From JAOBAU01 sp034667465 (GTDB lineage Bacteria > Acidobacteriota > Thermoanaerobaculia > Gp7-AA8): a stretch of 63,464 nucleotides of DNA. Within the stretch, counting starts at the first letter, position 1, and each line of letters begins with the position of its first letter. The stretch covers positions 1 through 63,464 of the forward strand of contig JAXDJV010000019.1 in the NCBI GenBank assembly GCA_034667465.1, in the 5' to 3' direction. Shown piece after piece: positions 8,280-16,463 of the stretch. The position numbers and the translations under genes were made by a program. The notes under the pieces are model-generated. The model made no database searches. It had not been told where the DNA came from and saw only the letters and a program-made list of their open reading frames with translations.

Positions 8280-10142
8280 TTATTGGAAACGCCGCGCGAA
8301 CTGTACGCTCGGGTCGTTCGTGATGTTGTCGGTCGTCGCCCCGTAGACGAACGCGCTGCCGGAGATGACCGCGAACGTGATGCTCTCGCCGCCCGCGAGC
8401 GTGTAGCCATCGAGCAGCTCCGGCACGCCAAGCTGCGCGAAGTAGGTCGGATCGTAGCCGCGCGTCACCGACTTCACTTCGATGCCGTCCGCGTTGCGCA
8501 CGGTGATCGTCATCATCACTCCCCGATCGAGCGTCCGAATCCCGATCGCCAGCCGGAACTTCTCCACGTCCGAAGGCGCCAGCAACACTCCGACACTCCC
8601 CGGCTGCAGTGCCTCCGCAGCCATCATCTGCTCCTCGGCGAATCCGGTCGTGCCCGCCGCGCCGCCATCGTTGAAGACGCGCACGAGACTGACGGGCAGT
8701 CCGGAGTCGAGATCGCCGATGACGTCGACGCTTCCGAGACCTGACGCGACGCCCATCGCCGGCAGCAGGTCGGCGTACGTGACTGTTTTCCCCGGCGCAA
8801 TCGCAAATGTCAGCGACGGATCATTCGCCGCGCCCGAAACCCGCTGCGAATGAAAGACGAGCTTCCCGCTCAGCGTCGCGCTTTTCGGGTTGTAAAGCTG
8901 CATCGACGTTTTGAAGTACGAGCCGAACGCGCCGGGCGTCGAGCCGACGACCGGAAGGAGGCTCATCGGCGGAAGCGGCACGTTCGTGACGAGCACCGAC
9001 GCGGTGTTCGACGGCTGCGACGAAACGTCGCAGGTCGCCGTGTGGTTGCGCGCGACGACGCGATAGAAGTAGCGCGCGTCGCCGGCGCGCGTGAACGATG
9101 CGGAGGTGATGGTGATCGTCTGCGTGGTCGTCGCACCTGCCGGAAAATTTTCATCCGTCGATTCGGAGACGACGTATTCGGTCGCGTCGGTCACCGGCAG
9201 CCACGAGACGACATACGCGGCGCCGCCGACTGCAGACGACGGCGCGCTGACCTGCGGAGCGGCAGGCGGCGGACACGGATTCGGTGCAATCGCCGGCTGA
9301 ATCGTGACGGTCGACGTCGACGTCGACCCGGCGATCGATGCCGTGATGTCGGTCGTCCCGATCGTCTTCGGCGTGATGCTGACGCTCGCCGTTCGCGAGC
9401 CTGCTGCAATCGACACTGATGCAGGGACGGTCGCCACCGCGGTGTTCGACGACGCGAGCGTGACAGTCGTGGCGACCGACGTCGTGCCGCTCAACGTTGC
9501 CGTCAGCGATCCGGAGTTGTTGACGCGCACGTTCAGTGCGGACGGCGTGAGCGCAATCGTCAGCGGCGGGATCGTGATCGCGCCGTTGACGAGCGTGAGT
9601 CCGCCGTTGCCTGAAGTCTCTTTCGTCGACGCGCTTCCGCCGGCGTCGGTGAGCTGCGTGAGCGATGGATCGAGTGTGAGAGTGATCGACGTTCCGGGAT
9701 TCGCACTGCCTGAAAGCGTGAAGACGAGATGCGCGATCCGATCGCCGGGCGTCGCCGCATTCAACGTGAACGGAATCGGATTCGTCGATTCCTGAAACGT
9801 GTCGAGCAGTGAGATCGCGCCGGCCGACGCCGGCGAAAACTCGGAAGTCGGCGTCAGGTTCGCCGTGATCCCGGCGCGCGTGAACGTCACCGACGAAACC
9901 GACGACGCCGGCGCGTACGTCACCTTGATGCTGTACGACTGAATGCGCGAGCCGGCCGGCTGATCGACGCCGAGCGACGTACCGGCGACATCGCGAATGA
10001 ACACCGGAACATCGACCGTGGTGCCGGTCGCGTTCACGCTGCCGACCGTGACGACGTCGGCCGCTGCCATCACGGTCACCGGCATGAAAGAGCTGAGCAC
10101 GAGGATGCAGAGAATCACGAGGGGAGAGGATTTGGCGATCAT
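8280..10142 (-). CDS. secreted multidomain protein with N-terminal cohesin-like domain
   Basis: The product is 620 residues with a signal peptide (about 1-26). Residues 28-195 closely resemble the IPTL-CTERM protein at 60-716, sharing DVPVFIRDVAGTSLGVDQPA, LLDTFQESTNPIPF and DPSLTQLTD, so they are paralogous cohesin-like domains. A bacterial Ig-like domain follows (about 200-280), then a fibronectin III-like domain (about 290-385), then a C-terminal beta domain of about 220 residues that I do not recognise. There is no C-terminal membrane helix or sorting tag, so it is probably released or held by another partner. Direction and content suggest common function with the two genes downstream, from which about 200 bases separate it. 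Confidence 0.75.
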   Translation of the reverse strand: MIAKSSPLVILCILVLSSFMPVTVMAAADVVTVGSVNATGTTVDVPVFIRDVAGTSLGVDQPAGSRIQSYSIKVTYAPASSVSSVTFTRAGITANLTPTSEFSPASAGAISLLDTFQESTNPIPFTLNAATPGDRIAHLVFTLSGSANPGTSITLTLDPSLTQLTDAGGSASTKETSGNGGLTLVNGAITIPPLTIALTPSALNVRVNNSGSLTATLSGTTSVATTVTLASSNTAVATVPASVSIAAGSRTASVSITPKTIGTTDITASIAGSTSTSTVTIQPAIAPNPCPPPAAPQVSAPSSAVGGAAYVVSWLPVTDATEYVVSESTDENFPAGATTTQTITITSASFTRAGDARYFYRVVARNHTATCDVSSQPSNTASVLVTNVPLPPMSLLPVVGSTPGAFGSYFKTSMQLYNPKSATLSGKLVFHSQRVSGAANDPSLTFAIAPGKTVTYADLLPAMGVASGLGSVDVIGDLDSGLPVSLVRVFNDGGAAGTTGFAEEQMMAAEALQPGSVGVLLAPSDVEKFRLAIGIRTLDRGVMMTITVRNADGIEVKSVTRGYDPTYFAQLGVPELLDGYTLAGGESITFAVISGSAFVYGATTDNITNDPSVQFARRFQ

Positions 10143-10180
10143 GGGTATCCCGCCATCTTCTCCGATCGAAGCGCCGATCG

Positions 10181-10909
10181 CTAACTCTCCGGCGCATGCG
10201 CCACGACATATCCAAAGATCTGCAGGTTCTCTGCGCGGGCGTCGAGCTCGATGGCCGGATAGCGATCGTTCGCGCTCACGAGCCGGATCGTGTGGCCCGA
10301 CTGTTCGAAACGTTTCAGGTAGAGGCTGTCGTCGCGGCGGATGAGGACGATCTGCCCGTTTGCCGTGCGCGCACTTCGCGTTTTTTTGAGATACGCGAGC
10401 TCACCGTCGCGCAGCGGATCGGGACCGCCATCCATCGAGTCACCGGTCACCCGAGCGATGATCTTCGCACCGCGATTCCATGCGCCACGCGGGATGAGCT
10501 TTCGTTCGGTCTCGAGCTCGACGAGCAGTTCAGCGTTCGGATTCGCCGCGGCGCGAACCGGAACGACCTCGCGACGAAGCGTGACTTTCGGAACAGCACG
10601 CATCAGACCCGCGACCGGCAGCTCGTTCGGAAGGACGTGCGGCAGCAACAGGTCGCGGGCGCGGTCGAGTGCCAGCAGCACTTCACGCAGCACATCGACG
10701 CTCACGACCAGCTCGCCGTCAGTGACAATCAGCGCCGGATCGAGGCCAATGGCCCGCGCGATCTCGATGAGCTCGGGAACGGTCGCGACCTGTTTCCGAT
10801 TGAGGATCTTGCTCAGCTTCGCGGCCGACATCCCCGCGGCCGTGGCGATGTGAAGCCGCTTCAGGCCACTTCGCTTCACCGCCGCGATCAACCGATCGAT
10901 CACTTCCAT
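10181..10909 (-). CDS. XRE-family regulator with S24 (LexA/CI-like) domain
   Basis: This is a predicted transcription repressor. Residues 1-60 are a helix-turn-helix (AAGMSAAKLSKILNRKQVA), and the C-terminal half is an S24-type domain with the nucleophile in GDSMDG and the general-base lysine in LYLKRF. I choose the ATG at 10909 because the helix-turn-helix begins directly after it; an in-frame GTG lies at 10951. The usual Ala-Gly self-cleavage site is not obvious: the expected position reads VPVRAAANPN, while an AG pair occurs earlier in LPVAGLM, so autocleavage is unsure. An operator-like palindrome lies about 110 bases upstream, suggesting autoregulation. Target genes are unknown. Confidence 0.82.
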   Translation of the reverse strand: MEVIDRLIAAVKRSGLKRLHIATAAGMSAAKLSKILNRKQVATVPELIEIARAIGLDPALIVTDGELVVSVDVLREVLLALDRARDLLLPHVLPNELPVAGLMRAVPKVTLRREVVPVRAAANPNAELLVELETERKLIPRGAWNRGAKIIARVTGDSMDGGPDPLRDGELAYLKKTRSARTANGQIVLIRRDDSLYLKRFEQSGHTIRLVSANDRYPAIELDARAENLQIFGYVVAHAPES

Positions 10910-11016
10910 CGCGATCGAACGGTAAGCCGCGAGGACGCAGCGAAGGCGCACGATCGGTTTCGCGGCGAGATAAAACGATGCATTAATTTTCGCTTAGCGC
11001 AAGTTTCTACCGCAAA

Positions 11017-11055
11017 GTTGCTCACAGAGGGAACAAATGTTACTTAATGAGCAAC
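11017..11055. promoter_or_regulatory. candidate operator upstream of XRE/S24 regulator
   Basis: GTTGCTCA at 11017-11024 is exactly mirrored by TGAGCAAC at 11048-11055. At the centre, GAACAAATGTTA (11031-11042) matches the Gram-positive-type LexA half-site layout GAACnnnnGTTC except for the last base. Its place in front of an S24-family repressor gene makes it a candidate self-binding site. Binding is inferred from symmetry and position only. Confidence 0.45.
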
Positions 11056-11160
11056 AAGCCGGCAACACCGATCCGCATGTTGCCAGAGACACTTACGCCA
11101 GCAATCGCCATCGCAGGCACGGCGTCTCCGCTGCCGGTGACAAATGCCCGAGTCGGAGCA

Positions 11161-11195
11161 AAGAAAAACGGGGCCGCGCGTTTGCGCGGCCCCGT
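11161..11195 (-). terminator. intrinsic terminator, minus strand
   Basis: An 11-bp perfect stem (11170-11180 with 11185-11195) closes a GTTT loop, and on the minus strand it is followed by a U-rich run (TTTTTCTTT). It would end transcripts coming from the genes at 11380-12653, and it supports reading those as one minus-strand unit. Confidence 0.85.
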
Positions 11196-11379
11196 CATAC
11201 GCTTGTCGCGCAGATGCATTTAGCTCGCGTGTAAAAGAACGAGAACGGAGATGCTGAATTCGATCGTACGTCGCATTCGTGCGTGTTCCGCGTCATCGCG
11301 GTTTCAGCATCTGTGCAGTATCCGGTTGCCGGACGACGCCAACGACCACCGCTTCCCGAATCTCGTCGCCTTTGCGCAC

Positions 11380-11682
11380 TCAGCGAATCAGCAGCAGCAG
11401 CCCTTCGTGATTCTTTGATGGAACCACAATCGCGTCTCGTTGTGAGACTGGCTCGCCCGGCGCCGTCGCTTTCGTCATCGCCTGCACGGTCACATAGATT
11501 CGGATCGTGCTTCTCGTCGCTACGTCGGCAAAGCCACCGCCCGCCGGCATGACCCACGTCAGTGAATAGGTATCGCCCGCGACTACTGAGGCTGCGGCGA
11601 GGGTGAAAAGCGCGATCGCACTTTTCGTCCGATCAGCTATCGTATGCACAACAGTGGCCGTTCGTGCGAAGGTCCGCGCCAC
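11380..11682 (-). CDS. putative small exported protein, possibly interrupted
   Basis: This open frame starts at a GTG and could also start at an internal GTG giving HTIADRTKSAIALF, followed by a signal-like hydrophobic stretch ending ASVVAG. The rest is beta-rich (YSLTWVMPAGGG, TIRIYVTVQA). It ends at TGA after EGLLLLIR, but the same frame continues for 28 more codons with plausible coding content (KGDEIREAVVVGVV), so the gene may carry a nonsense mutation or the assembly an error. It lies 26 bases after the upstream gene and ahead of a terminator on the same strand. I do not recognise the family. Confidence 0.35.
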   Translation of the reverse strand: MARTFARTATVVHTIADRTKSAIALFTLAAASVVAGDTYSLTWVMPAGGGFADVATRSTIRIYVTVQAMTKATAPGEPVSQRDAIVVPSKNHEGLLLLIR

Positions 11683-11708
11683 TGAATGGCCACTGTCGCG
11701 AATTCGTC

Positions 11709-12653
11709 TTAGGGTTTTTTGCGTATTCCCTTCTCGCGGGCGATCCGCTGACGGTCCTCGAAATAGGCTCTCGTCGGGAGCTCTTCAAGCTTCTTGCGCC
11801 CGGTCACCTTCGACCATGCATCCTGGTTCTGAGCGATTCGGAGCACTTGCTCGCGAGCTTGTTGCGAGTAAACGACGGCCCTTTCAAGGTCTTCATCAAC
11901 GGCGAACGCGCGCCCGGCTGCGAATACGTAGTGATTCGCGATTCCCGAACGCAGCCACGGCACGACGGGACTGTCGGGATGAAGTGCGATGGCGCGTTCC
12001 AGAACGGCGATCTTGTCGAGCGACGAGTGACGCACAACCAGCGGCGCGATATATGGCATGTACGGAGAATCTGGTTGCTCGCTGAATATCTTCTCGACCA
12101 TTCCAGGCAATTGAAGATTCCGAATGGCTTTCCAAATCGGAAGATCGCGCTCGGTCGGCGTTTCGATCGTGAGGGTCGCGGTTGAGGAAACAGCGACAGG
12201 CGGATCGTCGTCGGAATCGCGCGAGTCGTAAAGCAATGCTTCTACGCGCCAGACGCCCGGGTTTTCAGTGAGCCGTCGGTCGACGGCCCAGGAGGTTTCG
12301 TCGAGGCCGAACGCCGGCAGACCTAAGTCGACCGTTTCGTTGGCACCGATGGTCAATGGCTGGTTATCTTCCGTGCCGAGATCGAGTCGGCCAAAATCGC
12401 TGTGATCAACCCACTCCGCGAGGAACGGTTCGCTTCCGTCAGAAGCGGTAAAACGCAGACTGACGGATGGCGCGAGGCTGATCATCGGCCCGACGTTCTT
12501 GATGTGCAAAACGATGGGGACAGCGAGACCGGGAAGCGTTCTGGCCGGCGTTAGAGATAACGTGACCTGTACTTTTGTCGATGGCGCGGCGTAAGCGCCC
12601 GATACGATCGCGAAGACGATGACAGAAGTAAGCATCGCGAGGATTTTTCTCAT
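11709..12653 (-). CDS. exported protein of unknown function
   Basis: The product is 314 residues. I choose the ATG at 12653 because an AGGTG ribosome site stands five bases before it and the first 23 residues form a signal peptide (MRKILAMLTSVIVFAIVSGA); a GTG at 12662 is possible. Residues 27-160 look like a beta-sandwich (VQVTLSLTP, VPIVLHIKNVG) and the remainder is mainly helical, with an arrangement reminiscent of tetratricopeptide helices (VLERAIALHPDSPVVPW). I do not recognise the family. It is followed on the same strand by a small putative exported protein and an intrinsic terminator. Confidence 0.7.
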   Translation of the reverse strand: MRKILAMLTSVIVFAIVSGAYAAPSTKVQVTLSLTPARTLPGLAVPIVLHIKNVGPMISLAPSVSLRFTASDGSEPFLAEWVDHSDFGRLDLGTEDNQPLTIGANETVDLGLPAFGLDETSWAVDRRLTENPGVWRVEALLYDSRDSDDDPPVAVSSTATLTIETPTERDLPIWKAIRNLQLPGMVEKIFSEQPDSPYMPYIAPLVVRHSSLDKIAVLERAIALHPDSPVVPWLRSGIANHYVFAAGRAFAVDEDLERAVVYSQQAREQVLRIAQNQDAWSKVTGRKKLEELPTRAYFEDRQRIAREKGIRKKP

Positions 12654-13014
12654 TGGTTTCACCTAAAGGAGCCGGCAGCGGCTCGGTTCGTCTGCGAATC
12701 GTGATGTATTCACGGTCCTGATCAGATGCCCAGTGAAAGCCCACGGTACCATCACCCCGGTCTGTGTTCTTGTTCATGGTGCACGCCAGTGCTGGCTGAA
12801 GCGCCATCATCTGCAACGCCGTGGCGCAGATCGACGATCGGCTGAAACACCGCGTCGATGGCGTGCTCGTCGATCGAACAAAGAAAATCGTCGAGCTCAT
12901 CTCTCCTCTCTGCGATCGCGTGCATTGGTGGCTCCTTTGGCCACGCGATCGTAGAGCGCCGAACTTCACGCGATCATCGCGATCGCGTGAAGTCGGCGTA
13001 AAAGCCGTGCCGGC
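12654..13014. other. intergenic region, no gene recognised
   Basis: This 361-base stretch holds several short open frames on both strands, none with a ribosome site, signal or recognisable domain. Its only clear structure is a hairpin at its right end, after the TonB-receptor gene. Slight resemblance of one minus-strand frame to coding sequence is too weak to call a pseudogene. Confidence 0.5.
12963..12993. repeat. 13-bp perfect hairpin after TonB-receptor gene
   Basis: ACTTCACGCGATC at 12963-12975 is mirrored exactly at 12981-12993 around a five-base loop. It lies just past the stop of the receptor gene on the minus strand. Neither side has a T-run, so it may stabilise the transcript 3' end or be a weak terminator rather than a classic intrinsic terminator. 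Confidence 0.6.
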
Positions 13015-15303
13015 TTAGAAATGAATCGCGAACTCCACTCCCATCGTGCGCGGATCGTTCGTCATGCCGGTGAGGTTGTTGAAGTCGATACCGTTCTGCA
13101 CGATCACTTCATCGGTCAGATTGCGGCCGAACACCGCCGCGGAGTATTTGCCGTTCGCCCACGTGTAGCCGACGCGCAGACCGAGCTCGAACGAATCGGC
13201 GTGGAACTCTTTCGACTCGTAGAGGAAGAACTGCTTGTCGCTGTGATACGCCCAGTCGAGCGAGCTGCTGATCTGTCCGGCGCCGAAGAGTTTGCGATAG
13301 TCGATGATGCCATTGACGATCCACTCGGGTGCGTGCGGGAGACTGTTGCCGTTGACGTTCGCCAGTCCGCCGACGATCGGATCGAGGACCGTGCAGCCGC
13401 CGCCGCACGGAGCGACCGTCAGCCGCGGATCTTTGATCTCCGTGTGGTTGTAACTGACGCCGAGAGTTGCCAGCCATTCCGGCGCAGGCAGCCAGTTGAT
13501 GTCGGATTCGAATCCGTAGCCTTCGGTCTTGTCGGCATTGAGCAGCGTCGACACGTTGTACTGGCCGCCGACCGCCGTCATCTGCTGGCCGTCCACGGTA
13601 TATCGATAGATCGCGCCGTTGAGCCGCAGCGTCCGCTCGTTCAATTCGGTCTTGAATCCGACTTCCGTCGACAGGAGATTCTCCGTGTCCGCGACCGACA
13701 ATCCGTTCGTCGCCGGATCCGTTCCGCCGGACGTATCGGGTGCGAAGAGGATTCGTCCCTGAATGCTCGGCGCGCGCGATCCGGTCGCGACGCGGCCGTA
13801 GAGATTCACGGTCGGACTCGCCGCATACGTCGCGCTCACGTCCCAGTTCGCGAAGTCATCGCTCGTCTTTGCGCGAACCGGCGCGATCGTCTTCGTATTG
13901 AAGAACAGCGGCTGCTGCCGTTCGGCGGTGAGCTTCTTTTCGTCATGCGTGAAGCGCAACCCGCCCTTCAACTTCCACTTCGGCGAAAGGCGATAGTCGG
14001 CAGACGCGAACATCGCCCATGAGTCGGCGATCTGCTTCTGCGTCGCGCGGCCTTCCTGCGGATTGCCGGGAGCGATCGACGTGTAGCTGCGCGTCTCCGC
14101 CTTCAAATTTTCATTGAAGAGAAACGCGCCGGCCAGCCACTGCAGCGGCGACGTCGTATGCGTTGCGTAACGAACCTCTTCCGTGAACTGCGTCAGCTTC
14201 GGGATTCCGTCCGACGACTCGGAGTAGAACGGGATGAATCCCGGTCCGAATGGCGGCGCGAACGAGGCGCCGAAGCCGCCGTCGATGTCGCCGCGGCTGA
14301 ACATGTCGAGCTGCTCGAACGCCGTCACCGACGTCAGCGTGCCGCCGGCCATGTCGTAATCGACCTTCACGTTTCCGCCCTGCGACGAAATCGTCTGCGA
14401 GTTCAAGCCGTCCTGAAACACCTCGCGCTGATCGAAACCGGGCACGAGCGAATTGCTCCCCTTCTGCAGAATGTTCGCGCGGAAGACGCGCGCGGTGCCG
14501 TCGACGTCCCACGCGTGCACGTTCGTCAGCACGCTCAGATGATCGATCGGTTTCCATAACAGCTGCAGCCGGCTCGCCCAGTTGCGATAGCCGCCGATGG
14601 CGTTCTTCTGTCCCGTATGTCCGTTGTCGATCCAGTCATCCTGGCGCTGATAGAGAAACGAGAATCGCGCGCTGATCGTCGACGTCAATCCGCCGCCGAC
14701 CGCGCCGCGAATGTCAGCCGTTCCGAACGTGCCGTACGAGCCCTGCACGTACGCTTCGTGATCCTGCGACGGTTTCTTCGATTCGAACTTGACGATGCCG
14801 GCCGGCGTGTTGCGGCCGAACAGCGTGCCCTGCGGTCCGCGCAACACTTCGACGCGATCGACGTCCCAGACCGGCATCCCTTTCAGCACCGGATTCTCGA
14901 GGACTTCTTCGTCGTAGATCATCGAGACCGGCTGGGAGGCGTTGAGGTCGAAGTCGGTGTTGCCGAGGCCGCGGATGTAGAAGCGAGGGAACGCGCGGCC
15001 GAATGAGGATTCGATGACGAGACTCGGGACGCGGCCGGAAAGCGCTTTGACGTCGGCGCCGCCCGCGGTCACGACTTCCATCGCCGCATCGCTGACCGTC
15101 GTCACGGCAGCGGGAACATCCTGCACGTTCTCGGCGCGCTTCTGCGCGGTGACGACGATCTCTTCGAGCACCGGCGCCGGTTTCTCTTCCGGAGGTTTCG
15201 GCGGTTCGGCCGGCGGCGGCGTCTGCGCTGCAATGACGAGAGGAAAGAGGAGCGCGAGGATGAAGACGAAGAACGGGGTCCGGCCAGCCTGGGAGTGAGT
15301 CAT
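13015..15303 (-). CDS. TonB-dependent outer-membrane receptor
   Basis: This 762-residue protein is an outer-membrane beta-barrel importer energised by TonB. It has a signal peptide (about 1-26), a proline-rich spacer, a TonB box (EEIVVTAQK, about 48-56), a plug domain containing RGLGNTDFD and VEVLRGPQGTLFGRNTPAG, and a barrel of about 600 residues ending in the expected terminal phenylalanine (FAIHF). A GGAGGG ribosome site precedes the ATG. The plug and barrel are similar to receptors of the FecA/CirA-like group with substrates that cannot be told from sequence. No TonB/ExbB genes or siderophore genes are adjacent. Confidence 0.93.
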   Translation of the reverse strand: MTHSQAGRTPFFVFILALLFPLVIAAQTPPPAEPPKPPEEKPAPVLEEIVVTAQKRAENVQDVPAAVTTVSDAAMEVVTAGGADVKALSGRVPSLVIESSFGRAFPRFYIRGLGNTDFDLNASQPVSMIYDEEVLENPVLKGMPVWDVDRVEVLRGPQGTLFGRNTPAGIVKFESKKPSQDHEAYVQGSYGTFGTADIRGAVGGGLTSTISARFSFLYQRQDDWIDNGHTGQKNAIGGYRNWASRLQLLWKPIDHLSVLTNVHAWDVDGTARVFRANILQKGSNSLVPGFDQREVFQDGLNSQTISSQGGNVKVDYDMAGGTLTSVTAFEQLDMFSRGDIDGGFGASFAPPFGPGFIPFYSESSDGIPKLTQFTEEVRYATHTTSPLQWLAGAFLFNENLKAETRSYTSIAPGNPQEGRATQKQIADSWAMFASADYRLSPKWKLKGGLRFTHDEKKLTAERQQPLFFNTKTIAPVRAKTSDDFANWDVSATYAASPTVNLYGRVATGSRAPSIQGRILFAPDTSGGTDPATNGLSVADTENLLSTEVGFKTELNERTLRLNGAIYRYTVDGQQMTAVGGQYNVSTLLNADKTEGYGFESDINWLPAPEWLATLGVSYNHTEIKDPRLTVAPCGGGCTVLDPIVGGLANVNGNSLPHAPEWIVNGIIDYRKLFGAGQISSSLDWAYHSDKQFFLYESKEFHADSFELGLRVGYTWANGKYSAAVFGRNLTDEVIVQNGIDFNNLTGMTNDPRTMGVEFAIHF

Positions 15304-15423
15304 TGATCCCTCCGATTGCGTGAATTGCCGGGGCGAGTACCGATTGAGGATTGCGGGCAGTATAGCCCTTCATACTCACTCCATAATCGCCACGCATCTT
15401 CCTCGCAACAGGAGGAAGTCAAC
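15304..15423. promoter_or_regulatory. divergent promoter region, TonB receptor and sensor operon
   Basis: The gap separates two divergent transcription units. On the minus strand a TATACT box (15359-15364) is embedded in the palindrome GGGC-AGTATA-GCCC and lies 55 bases before the receptor start. On the plus strand CATAAT (near 15382) and a strong AGGAGG (15410-15415) precede the first sensor-operon gene. No good -35 element is visible for either, so the calls are tentative. Confidence 0.4.
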
Positions 15424-15786
15424 ATGAACAACGGCATTCGATGGGCAGTGATCGCCGGCGCGCTCGTACTCGCGCTCGGCGTCAGCGCGTTCGCGTACAA
15501 CGCCGGTCTGGCGCACGGAATCGAGCAGAGCGGAAAGATCGTCGCCGCGCCCGGCGCTCCGTATCCGTATCCGTATTACTACGGCGGCTGGCACCGGCCA
15601 TGGGGCGTCGGATTCTTCTTCGGTCCGATCTTCTTCATCTTCTTCTGGGTCTTCGTCATGCGCGCGATCTTCGGCGGACGTCGGTGGCGCCGCGGCTGCG
15701 GGGAGAGTCATTTCGACGAATGGCATCGCCGCGCGCATGAGCGGATGTGGAACGAGCCGCGCAAAGAGGCGCCTTCGCAGCAGTGA
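15424..15786 (+). CDS. small aromatic-rich membrane protein of two-component operon
   Basis: The 120-residue product starts after AGGAGG with eight bases of spacing. An N-terminal helix (about 6-28) could be a signal anchor; a loop rich in Tyr, Pro, Gly and Trp (YPYPYYYGGWHRPWG) follows, then a very phenylalanine-rich membrane segment (FFFGPIFFIFFWVFVM) and a charged cytoplasmic tail (RRWRRGCGESHFDEWHRRAH). It overlaps the response-regulator gene by four bases. Similar small membrane proteins sit before BaeR-like regulators in other genomes; here it may modulate the sensor kinase or be its input. Function is inferred from linkage only. Confidence 0.8.
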   Translation: MNNGIRWAVIAGALVLALGVSAFAYNAGLAHGIEQSGKIVAAPGAPYPYPYYYGGWHRPWGVGFFFGPIFFIFFWVFVMRAIFGGRRWRRGCGESHFDEWHRRAHERMWNEPRKEAPSQQ

Positions 15787-16463
15787 AGACGATCCTCGTC
15801 GTCGATGATGAGCCGCAGATCGCGGAGATCGCGAGCGATTATCTGCGGCGCGCCGAGTTCGACGTGATCACGGCGGCCGACGGCGCTCGCGCACTGGAAC
15901 TGGTGCGCGAGCGTCGCCCCGACCTCGTCATCCTCGACCTCGGCCTGCCACGCATCGACGGCCTCGACGTCGCGCGAACCATTCGCCGCGATTCCGATCT
16001 GCCGATCATCATGCTCACCGCGCGCGTCGCCGAAGACGATCGCCTGCAGGGACTCGAGATCGGCGCCGACGACTACGTGACGAAGCCGTTCAGTCCGCGC
16101 GAGCTGGTGGCGCGCGTGCGCGCGGTGTTGCGCCGCACCGAAAGTCGCGACCGCGATGCGGATGTCTTCACGGTCGCGGATCTCGTCATCGACGTCTCGC
16201 GCATGGTCGTCACGCGCGATGGTGAAGCGATCGATCTGACGCCGACCGAGTTCCAGATCGTCGCCACGCTGGCGCGCCATGCCGGACGCGTCTTCACGCG
16301 TACGCAACTGCTCGATGCGGGACGCGGCTCAACGACGGAAGCGTTCGATCGCGCGGTCGACTCGCACATCAAGAACATCCGGCGAAAACTGGAGCGCGAT
16401 CCGCGCGCGCCGCAATACATTCAGACGGTGTACGGAATCGGCTATCGCTTCGCAGGCGCATGA
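15783..16463 (+). CDS. OmpR/PhoB-family response regulator
   Basis: This 226-residue DNA-binding response regulator has a receiver domain (1-120) with the acidic pocket Asp8-Asp9, phosphoacceptor Asp52 (VILDLGLPR) and Lys101 (YVTKPF), and a winged-helix domain (about 130-225) with the FTRTQLLD and DSHIKNIRRKL segments. I choose the GTG at 15783, which overlaps the preceding stop as GTGA and begins exactly at the KTILVVDDE strand; the longer frame from 15747 would add non-homologous residues. It shares an ATGA overlap with the kinase gene, so the three genes form an operon. Regulated genes are unknown. Confidence 0.92.
   Translation: MKTILVVDDEPQIAEIASDYLRRAEFDVITAADGARALELVRERRPDLVILDLGLPRIDGLDVARTIRRDSDLPIIMLTARVAEDDRLQGLEIGADDYVTKPFSPRELVARVRAVLRRTESRDRDADVFTVADLVIDVSRMVVTRDGEAIDLTPTEFQIVATLARHAGRVFTRTQLLDAGRGSTTEAFDRAVDSHIKNIRRKLERDPRAPQYIQTVYGIGYRFAGA

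Larger units (their letters stand above)
10952..11379. other. intergenic region with operator-like palindromes and terminator
   Basis: No convincing gene is present between the XRE/S24 regulator and the small putative gene ending at 11380. The part near the regulator is distinctly AT-richer than its surroundings and carries two nested palindromes. The middle holds an intrinsic terminator facing the minus strand. Open frames here are short and lack signals or family resemblance. Confidence 0.55.

Noticed and set aside
12439..12969. 176-residue minus-strand frame
   Set aside because: It overlaps the exported protein at 11709-12653 in another frame, has biased composition and no recognisable features.
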